From Nisaea sp. (lineage in GTDB: Bacteria > Pseudomonadota > Alphaproteobacteria > Thalassobaculales > Thalassobaculaceae), in NCBI RefSeq assembly GCF_034670185.1, contig NZ_JAXMNY010000001.1, positions 744,001-808,000 of the forward strand: a stretch of DNA of 64,000 bases, written 5' to 3'. Shown one piece after another: positions 17,010 through 24,503 of this stretch. Within the stretch, counting starts at the first letter, position 1. Each line of letters opens with the position of its first letter. The notes beneath the pieces were generated by a model, which did not search any database, was not told the origin of the DNA, and was given only the letters and a program-made list of their open reading frames with translations. A program made the position numbers and the translations under genes.

Positions 17010-18419
17010 TTAATCCAGCTCACTTTCGAAGGCGGCGAGGGTCTTCCCGAGGCGGCTGACGATTTCGTCCACTTCGTCTCCGGTGACGGTGAGGGGCGGC
17101 GTCACCATCAGCCATTCGCCGTATTTCCCGTTTGCTGTCCGCCGGGAATAGAGCAGCAGGCCATGTTGCATGCCGATCTCGATCATCCGTGAAAGCGCCT
17201 GCCGGGAGGCTGGCAGAATTTCCTTCGTTTCCTTGTCACGCACGATCTCTATGGCATTCAACAGGCCGAGCCCACGGACGTCGCCGAGAATACCGCTGCG
17301 GGTCTGCAGATCGCGCAAACCGGCCCGCAGACGCTCTCCCATCTTCGTCGCATTTGCCATCAGGTTGTTTTCGACCAGCTCGCTCACCACTGCATGACCG
17401 ACGGCGCAACTCAGCGGATTGGCGACATAGGTGTGGCCGTGCATGAAGCCGCCCGTGCGGGTGACGGCTTCGACCATGGCAGCCGGTGCTAACACCAGGC
17501 CGAGCGGTGTGTAGCCGGCCGCGATACCCTTGGCCAAAGTGATCATGTCGGGTTTCGCATCCGGCCAATGATCGGCACACAGGAAAGTCCCGGTTCGGCC
17601 GGCGCCGCACATCACCTCATCATAGATCAGCAGTACGCCATGCTTTGTGCAGATGTCCCGCACCGCTTTGTAATAATGGTCGGGTGCAACCAGCGCGCCG
17701 GTGGCGAGGCCCCCGACCGGCTCCATGATGAAGGCCAGCACCGTTTCCGGGCCTTCTTCAAGGATGGCTTGTTCAAGCATGGCGGCGGCATGCCGGGCAT
17801 AACTGTCGGCGTCGTGATTGTCCGGCAGCCGGTAATTGAAGGGCGCCGGCACTTTCGGCATCACTTTCATCATACCGGAGAACAATGCTTCGGAGGCCGG
17901 GTCGCCACTGATCGCGGCGGCCCCGAGGGTGGAGCCGTGATAGCCGGGGTCGCGGCCCAGAACCTTGCAGCGCGCGGTCTCACCCTGAGAGATGGCGTAT
18001 TGTCTTGCCAGCTTGATGGCGGCTTCGTTCGCTTCAGATCCGCCAGAGCAGACGAAGACACGCTCGAAGCCGGGGCCGGCATGTTCAGAAACCAGATTGG
18101 CGAGATCGATATTGGGTTGGTTCTCGAAATGTTGCCGGCCGGCAAAACAGATTTTGTGCGCCTGATCGGTCATGGCAGCGATGACGCGTTCGTTGCCGTG
18201 GCCGAGATTGGTCGCCACCGGTCCGCAACATGCATCCAGATATTGTCGTCCCTCGGTATCCCAGATCCAGGCACCCTTGCCGTGTGAGACGGTCGGGTGT
18301 CGCTTACTGCCTTCCGGCATGTAGAAAACGTCGATCGGCCCGCCGTGGCTGCCAAATGTTCCGCCGTTTTCGTTGATTTCAGCCGCCACTGCCCGCTCCT
18401 GATTTTGAATGTGGATCAT
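17010..18419 (-). CDS. Class III PLP-dependent aminotransferase
   Basis: A 469-residue class III (omega-type) aminotransferase. The PLP-binding lysine is in MITLAKGIAAGYTPLG (about residue 287), preceded by the conserved LIYDEVMCGAGRTGTF. Further features are GSEANEAAIKLARQYA and FMHGHTYVANPLSCAVG. Substrate class cannot be fixed: beta-alanine, diamine or omega-amino acid transamination are all possible. It lies downstream of a tetR gene on the same strand, with a perfect palindrome between them. No clear ribosome binding site precedes the ATG. Confidence 0.92.
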   Translation of the reverse strand: MIHIQNQERAVAAEINENGGTFGSHGGPIDVFYMPEGSKRHPTVSHGKGAWIWDTEGRQYLDACCGPVATNLGHGNERVIAAMTDQAHKICFAGRQHFENQPNIDLANLVSEHAGPGFERVFVCSGGSEANEAAIKLARQYAISQGETARCKVLGRDPGYHGSTLGAAAISGDPASEALFSGMMKVMPKVPAPFNYRLPDNHDADSYARHAAAMLEQAILEEGPETVLAFIMEPVGGLATGALVAPDHYYKAVRDICTKHGVLLIYDEVMCGAGRTGTFLCADHWPDAKPDMITLAKGIAAGYTPLGLVLAPAAMVEAVTRTGGFMHGHTYVANPLSCAVGHAVVSELVENNLMANATKMGERLRAGLRDLQTRSGILGDVRGLGLLNAIEIVRDKETKEILPASRQALSRMIEIGMQHGLLLYSRRTANGKYGEWLMVTPPLTVTGDEVDEIVSRLGKTLAAFESELD

Positions 18420-18443
18420 GCTCTGGAGCGAAGAAAATCATAT

Positions 18444-18462
18444 TATTGTACGGTGTACAATA
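18444..18462. promoter_or_regulatory. Perfect palindrome, probable TetR operator
   Basis: TATTGTAC-GGT-GTACAATA is an 8+8 perfect inverted repeat in the 47-base gap between the tetR stop and the aminotransferase start. Its size and symmetry fit a TetR dimer site; control of the aminotransferase is inferred from position. Confidence 0.7.
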
Positions 18463-18466
18463 GAAG

Positions 18467-19186
18467 CTATTCGAGATTGCCGTCGCGTTGAACTTTTTGC
18501 GCCAGACCAGCGATCAGAGCGTCCGTAAACATCTCGAACCCGGGCTCAAGCGAAGACTCGGTTCCATTCTGCCAGCGCAGTACCAGCGCCCGGTTCAGCA
18601 GCAGGTGGCGTTCCGCGGCCAGGGTCGGGTAAAGCGCAGGATCAGCAGCTTCGACACTGGCCGTAAGGGACGCTTTCAGATCGCCGTCCGGATCGGGAAA
18701 GACATGGGCGAACTCCTGGGTGGCATAGCCGCACAGGCCGGTAATGACAGCATTATAGGCGGACACCAGATCCTCTCCCGCGAAACCGGCCCGGGCGAGG
18801 GTGGCAAGAATGCCTTCGACCAGTTTCAGGTCGGCGCTTGCACTGGAGACCAGATGGCCGCCGATCAGGGGAGATATGTTCGGATGCGTGCGCACCACGT
18901 CCCGGTACCGCCGGAACAGGGCCTTCAGCCAAACCTGCCAGTCGGGCCCGGGTTCCGGCAGCACATCGGCAAACAGGGCGGCGATCAGCCGGGCGATCAG
19001 GAGATGACGGCTCGGCACATGCCAGTAAAGCGCAGTGGGATAGACGCCGAGGGCCTTGGCAATGTTGCGGATGGAGAAATTGTCCAGCCCCTCGCGGTCC
19101 AGCAGATCGATGGCAGCGGCAATGATGGCATCGCTGGAGAGCGGCGCACTCTTCGGTTTGCGTTTGGCGGGTTTCTCCTTGGCCAT
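18467..19186 (-). CDS. TetR/AcrR family transcriptional regulator
   Basis: A 239-residue regulator. The N-terminal helix-turn-helix runs from about residue 20 to 65, with the recognition segment IRNIAKALGVYPTALYWHV. The larger C-terminal ligand domain resembles the TetR_C group with WQVWLKALFRRYRDVV. A lysine-rich tail (MAKEKPAKRKPKSA) precedes the DNA-binding domain. The ATG at 19186 lies 4 bases after the NRDE gene stop, so the two are co-transcribed. It probably represses the downstream aminotransferase; its ligand is unknown. Confidence 0.9.
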   Translation of the reverse strand: MAKEKPAKRKPKSAPLSSDAIIAAAIDLLDREGLDNFSIRNIAKALGVYPTALYWHVPSRHLLIARLIAALFADVLPEPGPDWQVWLKALFRRYRDVVRTHPNISPLIGGHLVSSASADLKLVEGILATLARAGFAGEDLVSAYNAVITGLCGYATQEFAHVFPDPDGDLKASLTASVEAADPALYPTLAAERHLLLNRALVLRWQNGTESSLEPGFEMFTDALIAGLAQKVQRDGNLE

Positions 19187-19190
19187 AGGC

Positions 19191-19946
19191 CTAGTCCGAT
19201 AGATCAACGGGAGAGAAAGCGGTCTCGTCCGGCGGACCGCCCGCGAAGCGCCAGACCGGATTGCGGCCCGGGTCACCCGGCAAGGCGATCAGGGATGAAG
19301 ATACGGTGGCGAATCCGGCGCCATTATCCAGATTGATGGCCGAGCCATATTCGTCTGCTACCGCCCGTGTCCGGTCCGCCAGGAGTTTCTCCCAGTCCTG
19401 CCATTCGTCATTGTCCGGATCCGGTGCCATTGCGATTCGGAAGCGCGGCAAGGCCCGCCGCACGCGGGGGCTGTCCGGATCATTGACGTCGTACGCTGTG
19501 AAAATCGAGACGCCTTCGGGGATCTCGAAGACATCGATCTCGCCGTCTTCCGTTGCTTCATTGCGCAGCCAGTAAGCCTTTTCCGCATCGGCGATCAGCA
19601 TGTTGAAGCTGCGGTAGCTGGTTCCGTCCAGCTCGCCAAGAGCCTTGGCGGCCGCTTCGGCCTCTGCATGGTCGAGCGCTTCGAGGACGATTTCTCCACG
19701 AGAACGTTTCCCGTCCGCCGGTCCGAGCGAGCCCTGACGGTTCAGGATGCCCGCCGCCAGGCCATGATCGTTCACACCGAGCCACGAGCCGTGGCTCAAC
19801 TCGTCGAGTCCGGCGACGATATGCGGTCGGTCGGGCCAGTGGCGGGCCGGTGCCTGCCAGGATCTGGATTGCATTTCATCGCGGTTGGCGGCGATCAGAA
19901 CCGGCCAGGAATGGCCGGGACGGCGCAGGATAACGAGGGTGCACAT
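19191..19946 (-). CDS. NRDE family protein (TANGO2 homologue)
   Basis: A 251-residue protein of the NRDE/TANGO2 family. The N-terminal Cys2 (MCTLVIL) and the name-giving motif AANRDEMQSR (about 19-28) are intact, followed by HGSWLGVNDHGLAAGILNR. Family members resemble Ntn hydrolases with Cys2 as possible nucleophile, and homologues have been linked to haem trafficking, but no enzymatic activity is settled. It is the first gene of a unit with tetR. Confidence 0.92.
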   Translation of the reverse strand: MCTLVILRRPGHSWPVLIAANRDEMQSRSWQAPARHWPDRPHIVAGLDELSHGSWLGVNDHGLAAGILNRQGSLGPADGKRSRGEIVLEALDHAEAEAAAKALGELDGTSYRSFNMLIADAEKAYWLRNEATEDGEIDVFEIPEGVSIFTAYDVNDPDSPRVRRALPRFRIAMAPDPDNDEWQDWEKLLADRTRAVADEYGSAINLDNGAGFATVSSSLIALPGDPGRNPVWRFAGGPPDETAFSPVDLSD

Positions 19947-20144
19947 GGCGGAGACCCTACGCCGGGTGAGAGATCACTGAAACATTTTTTGACAAGCGTC
20001 GGAATTGCGGCAATCTGCCGGTTAACAGAGGATGCCGCGCCTGATAGATTGCGGCCGCATTCAAGATTCTGCGCTATACCGGAGACCGATGAGTCGGCTG
20101 GTTTGGTGTTCAGTACGGGAAAGAGACGAAGGGGTATTCGACCG

Positions 20145-20471
20145 ATGTCAGGTTTCGACAAACGCCAAAAGGGCGAAGAAGCAAAATTTGCACATGATTC
20201 CGAGCTCGAATTCAAGGCAAGCGCTCGGCGCAACAAGTTGCTTGGACTCTGGGTTGCCGAAGAGTTTCTCGGCAAGACCGGCGATGACGCGGCTGCCTAT
20301 GCCAAGGAAGTCGTTGTGGCCGATATGGAAAAGCCAGGCGTCGACGATGTCGTGGAATTCATTCTGAAGAGCGTCGAAGGCACCGGTGCCGATCTTTCCG
20401 AACACCGCATCCGCCACAAGCTCGAAGAGTTCATGACGGTTGCGCTGAAGCAGCTCAAGACCGAGGGCTGA
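20145..20471 (+). CDS. DUF1476 protein, F1-ATPase zeta-type inhibitor
   Basis: A 108-residue protein of the DUF1476 family, found almost only in alphaproteobacteria. The Paracoccus member (zeta subunit) inhibits ATP hydrolysis by F1-ATPase, in the manner of mitochondrial IF1. Visible features are MSGFDKRQKGEEAKFAHD at the N-terminus, where the inhibitory region lies, and KASARRNKLLGLWVAE. The ATG at 20145 has AAGGGG upstream at somewhat long spacing. It is a single-gene unit closed by a terminator. Confidence 0.93.
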   Translation: MSGFDKRQKGEEAKFAHDSELEFKASARRNKLLGLWVAEEFLGKTGDDAAAYAKEVVVADMEKPGVDDVVEFILKSVEGTGADLSEHRIRHKLEEFMTVALKQLKTEG

Positions 20472-20500
20472 TACGCTCTTCGCTTCAGAAAGCTAAAAAG

Positions 20501-20531
20501 AAAACGGCGCCCGTTGAGGCGCCGTTTTTTA
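20501..20531. terminator. Strong bidirectional intrinsic terminator
   Basis: AAAACGGCGCC and GGCGCCGTTTTTT form a near-perfect stem around CGTTGA with T-runs in both directions. It separates the convergent DUF1476 and purB genes. Confidence 0.92.
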
Positions 20532-20550
20532 TTGCCGATTGCGCGAGAAT

Positions 20551-21849
20551 TTAGCTCTCGCCGAATACCCGGTTGAAGATCGTGTCCACATGCTTGGTGT
20601 GGTAGCCGAGATCGAACAGGGATTCGAGGGCAGCTGCGTCGAGCAGCGCGGTCACTGCATCGTCAGCCTTCAGCAGGGTCAGGAAGTCTTTGCCCTCCAG
20701 CCAGACCGGCATCGCGTTGCGCTGAACTGCCTGATAGGCGTCTTCCCGGCTCATGCCGGCCTGTGTCAGGCCGAGCAGCACGCGCTGGGAGTGGACCAGG
20801 CCGCCGAGCTGGTCGAGATTCGCCTGCATGCCTTCCGGATAGATCAGCAGCTTGTCGATCACGCCGGTCAGGCGGGCGAGGGCAAAGTCCAGTGTCACGG
20901 TGGCGTCCGGGCCGATCATCCGTTCGACAGAGGAGTGGGAAATGTCCCGCTCATGCCAGAGGGCAACGTTTTCCATCGCCGGGACAACGGCGGAGCGGAC
21001 CAGCCGGGCGAGGCCTGTCAGGTTTTCGGTCAGCACCGGGTTGCGCTTGTGCGGCATGGCCGACGAGCCCTTCTGACCCGGCGAGAAATACTCCTCGGCC
21101 TCGCGGACTTCGGTGCGCTGCAGATGCCGGATCTCGGTGGCGAGACGTTCGACCGAGCTGGCGATGACACCGAGGGTCGCGAAGAACATTGCGTGACGGT
21201 CGCGCGGGATGACCTGGGTCGATACCGGCTCGGCAACGAGGCCGAGCTTTTCGGCCACATGCTCTTCGACGCGCGGATCGATATTGGCGAAGGTGCCGAC
21301 GGCGCCGGAAATAGCGCAGGTCGCGATTTCCGCCCGCGCTGCCAGCAGCCGTGTCCGGTTACGGTCGAACTCGGCATAATATCCGGCGAGCTTCACGCCG
21401 AAGGTCAGCGGCTCTGCATGGATGCCGTGGCTGCGACCGACGGTCGGGGACATCTTGTGCTCGAAGGCACGGCGCTTGATCGCGGCCAGCAGTGCATCGA
21501 GATCAGCCAGCAGCAGATCGGACGCCTGGGTGAGCTGCACTGCGAGGCAGGTATCCAGCACGTCTGACGAGGTCATGCCCTGATGCACGAAGCGGGCTTC
21601 GTCGCCAACATATTCGGCGAGATTGGTCAGGAAGGCGATGACATCATGCTTGGTCTCGCGCTCGATCTCGTCGATCCGGTCGATGTCGAAATTGCCGCGT
21701 TCCCAGACTGCCTTGGCGGCTTCCTTCGGGATCACGCCAAGCTCGGCCTGTGCGTCGCAGGCATGCGCCTCAATCTCGAACCAGATGCGGAATTTGTTCT
21801 CGGGCTCCCAGATCTTGACCATCTCGGGGCGGGAATAGCGCGGGATCAT
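20551..21849 (-). CDS. purB: Adenylosuccinate lyase
   Basis: A 432-residue fumarase-superfamily lyase acting twice in purine synthesis, releasing fumarate from SAICAR and adenylosuccinate. The signature GSSAMPHKRNPV holds the catalytic loop serine; TSSDVLDTC and PTVGRSHGIHAEP carry further active-site residues, including the conserved His. The start MIPRYSRPEMVKIWE is typical of the short bacterial PurB type, and GAGGA precedes the ATG at 21849. It is not adjacent to the other pur genes here but shares the 13 kb neighbourhood. Confidence 0.97.
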   Translation of the reverse strand: MIPRYSRPEMVKIWEPENKFRIWFEIEAHACDAQAELGVIPKEAAKAVWERGNFDIDRIDEIERETKHDVIAFLTNLAEYVGDEARFVHQGMTSSDVLDTCLAVQLTQASDLLLADLDALLAAIKRRAFEHKMSPTVGRSHGIHAEPLTFGVKLAGYYAEFDRNRTRLLAARAEIATCAISGAVGTFANIDPRVEEHVAEKLGLVAEPVSTQVIPRDRHAMFFATLGVIASSVERLATEIRHLQRTEVREAEEYFSPGQKGSSAMPHKRNPVLTENLTGLARLVRSAVVPAMENVALWHERDISHSSVERMIGPDATVTLDFALARLTGVIDKLLIYPEGMQANLDQLGGLVHSQRVLLGLTQAGMSREDAYQAVQRNAMPVWLEGKDFLTLLKADDAVTALLDAAALESLFDLGYHTKHVDTIFNRVFGES

Positions 21850-22003
21850 GTGTATCCTCGGGTGACAGCTGCGTGCGATTGATGCCGGAATGCGTACCAG
21901 AATGCGTGATGGCAATCAGGCAGGCGGGGTTTTATCATTGCCGCCGCTTGGAGTCACGCTGCGGGCGGACAGTTAAGAAGACAGCTCAAGAGGGAGCGTA
22001 TCC

Positions 22004-23113
22004 ATGAAGATCGACGGCAAGCCGCATCGCACGATCTGGCCGGCGCCGGACGGCAACGCGGTCGAGATCATCGACCAGACGAAATTGCCGCACCTTTTCG
22101 AGATTGCCCGGCTGGAGACGCTGAAGGACGCAGCCCATGCGATCAAGGCGATGCTGGTGCGCGGCGCGCCGTTGATCGGGGCAACAGCGGCCTATGGAAT
22201 GTGGCTGGCCATGCGCGAGGATTCCTCCGACGCAGGGCTGTCGAACGCCTATGACCGGCTGTACGAGACCCGGCCGACGGCGGTTAATCTGCGCTGGGCG
22301 CTTGATGCCGCGCGGACAAAGCTCGGCCCGCTGGCGCCGGATGCGCGCGCGGATGCAGCCTTCACGCTGGCGGGCGAAATCTGTGACGAGGACGTGGAGA
22401 TCAACCGCTCCATCGGGGAGGCAGGTCTCGAGGTGATCAAGGATATCCAGTCCCGCAAGAAGCCGGGCGAGACCATCAACGTGTTGACCCACTGCAATGC
22501 GGGCTGGCTGGCGACGGTGGATTGGGGCACTGCGACCGCTCCGATCTATCTGGCGCACGATGCGGGTATTCCGGTTCATGTCTGGGTCGACGAGACCCGG
22601 CCGCGCAACCAGGGCGCCAGCCTGACGGCGTGGGAGCTGAGCAATCACGGCGTGCCGCACACGGTGATCGTCGACAATGCGGGCGGGCATTACATGCAGC
22701 ACGGCATGGTCGATCTGGTGATCACCGGCACCGACCGGACCACGCGGGCCGGTGATGTCTGCAACAAGATCGGCACCTACCTGAAAGCGCTGGCTGCCCA
22801 CGATAATGGTGTGCCGTTTTATGTCGGCCTGCCGTCCCCGACCGTCGACTGGACCATTGCGGACGGTGTGCGCGATATTCCGATTGAGGAACGTGATTTC
22901 CGTGAAGTGACGGAAATCACCGGGCGTCTGGCGGATGGTAAAGTGGCGACGGTGACTATCACGCCGGAAAAGAGCGCGGCAGCGAACCCGGCATTCGATG
23001 TGACGCCGGCGCGTCTTGTCACCGGCCTGTTGACCGAACGCGGTCTTGCAGAGCCAAGTGAGGAGGGGCTGCTGCGGCTGTTCCCGGAAATGCGTCAGGC
23101 AGGTGAGGATTAA
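22004..23113 (+). CDS. mtnA: 5-methylthioribose-1-phosphate isomerase
   Basis: A 369-residue eIF2B-like isomerase that turns methylthioribose-1-phosphate into methylthioribulose-1-phosphate. RGAPLIGATAAYG (about 51-63), the catalytic Cys in LTHCNAGWLAT and the catalytic Asp in ITGTDRTTRAGDV are all present. A GGGAG site precedes the ATG by 7 bases. Its stop overlaps the start of the class II aldolase (TAATG), so both are translated together. No mtnK or mtnP is nearby. Confidence 0.95.
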   Translation: MKIDGKPHRTIWPAPDGNAVEIIDQTKLPHLFEIARLETLKDAAHAIKAMLVRGAPLIGATAAYGMWLAMREDSSDAGLSNAYDRLYETRPTAVNLRWALDAARTKLGPLAPDARADAAFTLAGEICDEDVEINRSIGEAGLEVIKDIQSRKKPGETINVLTHCNAGWLATVDWGTATAPIYLAHDAGIPVHVWVDETRPRNQGASLTAWELSNHGVPHTVIVDNAGGHYMQHGMVDLVITGTDRTTRAGDVCNKIGTYLKALAAHDNGVPFYVGLPSPTVDWTIADGVRDIPIEERDFREVTEITGRLADGKVATVTITPEKSAAANPAFDVTPARLVTGLLTERGLAEPSEEGLLRLFPEMRQAGED

Positions 23114-23784
23114 TGACTGTGAAAATCGGCAAGGCTGAACGCGCGCTACGGCAGGAAGTCATCGACACCTGTCTGAACATGAACGCGATGGGCCTGAATC
23201 AGGGCACTTCCGGCAATGTCAGTGTGCGCTGCGGCGACGATCCCGCGGAAGGCTTCTTCATGACGCCGTCCAGCATCCGTTATGACCGGCTGGCGCCGGA
23301 AGACATCGTACGGATGGATCTGGAAGGGAATGTGGAAGGCAAGCACAAGCCTTCCAGCGAATGGCGGTTTCATCTCGATATCATGCGGGCCCGTCCGGAT
23401 GCGGAGGCCATCGTCCATACGCACGGTATGTTCTCGACCACGTTGGCCTGCCTGCATCGCGAGATTCCGGCTTTTCACTACATGATCGCGCTTTTCGGTG
23501 GCCCGACGATCCGGTGTGCCCCATATGCGACCTATGGCACCCAGGAGCTGTCCGACCATGCTCTGACGGCGCTGGACGGACGCAAGGCATGCCTGCTGGG
23601 CAATCATGGTCTTATCGTGCTGGGGCCGAATCTGGAGCGGGGACTTGCACTGACCCAGGAAGCGGAAACTCTCGCTGCGATGTATTGGCGGGCTCTGCAG
23701 ATCGGTCAGCCGGCGATCCTTCCTGACGAAGAGATCGAAAAGGTTGCGCAAAAATTCGGGGTCACGGGATATGGTGGACGCTGA
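23113..23784 (+). CDS. Class II aldolase/adducin family protein, probable methylthioribulose-1-phosphate aldolase
   Basis: A 223-residue zinc-dependent class II aldolase of the FucA type. SGNVSVR binds the phosphate, the metal histidines are in VHTHG and in GNHGLIVLG, and the catalytic acid lies in PSSEWRFH. Translational overlap with mtnA indicates that its substrate is methylthioribulose-1-phosphate. Two family functions fit: the Ald2 aldolase of the DHAP shunt, giving DHAP and 2-methylthioacetaldehyde, or the MtnB dehydratase of methionine salvage. The absence of mtnC and mtnD nearby favours the first, but this is inference. Confidence 0.85.
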   Translation: MTVKIGKAERALRQEVIDTCLNMNAMGLNQGTSGNVSVRCGDDPAEGFFMTPSSIRYDRLAPEDIVRMDLEGNVEGKHKPSSEWRFHLDIMRARPDAEAIVHTHGMFSTTLACLHREIPAFHYMIALFGGPTIRCAPYATYGTQELSDHALTALDGRKACLLGNHGLIVLGPNLERGLALTQEAETLAAMYWRALQIGQPAILPDEEIEKVAQKFGVTGYGGR

Positions 23785-23814
23785 TCCGGGCTTGGAAGAG
23801 GAGGGAGCGGTTCA

Positions 23815-24060
23815 ATGATCGGTAAAGGTCTTCTCTGGGCAGCGGCCCGCCGGATTATGCAGAATCCCGAAGTCCAGCAACGGGCAACTGATATTGCCGC
23901 GGAAGTTTATACACGGGCGAAGCCTAAACTGGATAATGCCGGACGTCAGATCAGTGAGTCCATGCGGGACGCGGCAGCGGAGCATGATCCGCTGCAGGAT
24001 CCGGTTGGATTTGTCAAGTCACTGAAAAATAAAGCATTACCGCCAGAAGATCGAAGCTGA
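23815..24060 (+). CDS. Small conserved-looking hypothetical protein
   Basis: An 81-residue, charged, helical-looking protein (MIGKGLLWAAARRIMQNPEV at the start) with no signal peptide. A strong GAGGAGGGAG site precedes the ATG by 7 bases, and it follows the aldolase by 30 bases, so it is probably the third gene of that unit. I do not recognise a function. Confidence 0.7.
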   Translation: MIGKGLLWAAARRIMQNPEVQQRATDIAAEVYTRAKPKLDNAGRQISESMRDAAAEHDPLQDPVGFVKSLKNKALPPEDRS

Positions 24061-24237
24061 CTGATTTGGCTTTGATAGGGTTAGGCGTGTCCTGAGCAGA
24101 TTAATATACCGTGCATAATTGACATATTTATCTAAAATCCAATATAAATAACTCACTCACCATGAGGGTGATGGATTATTTGACCGGTTTGCGTCAGAGT
24201 ACTGACTGGAGACCGGCCTGAGTGATCAGGGTTGGTA

Positions 24238-24498
24238 ATGGCTATTGGTCCGCTAAACAACTTCCCTCTGATACCGGTTCCGACCGGTCAGAGACAGGTT
24301 CCGGCGCAGCCCAGCGGCGCCGAAGGGCGGCGGAATAGTGCCGAATCCCTGGATCCGGCAACCAGCCGGTTCGCGCAGGAACTGAATGGCGCGGATCAAA
24401 ACTCGGATCAACGCACCCCACAGCGTCAGAAAGCGATTCCCCTGGAAGAGGTCAGTGCAGACCTGCCCCGGGGATCTATCCTCGATATAACCGTATAG
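24238..24498 (+). CDS. Small hypothetical protein
   Basis: An 86-residue, proline- and glutamine-rich, apparently disordered protein beginning MAIGPLNNFPLIPVP and ending with a more ordered PRGSILDITV tail. CAGGG lies 6 bases before the ATG. It has no signal peptide and is not recognised. It converges on the histidine kinase gene with only 5 bases between the two stops. Confidence 0.55.
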   Translation: MAIGPLNNFPLIPVPTGQRQVPAQPSGAEGRRNSAESLDPATSRFAQELNGADQNSDQRTPQRQKAIPLEEVSADLPRGSILDITV

Positions 24499-24503
24499 AT
24501 TCT

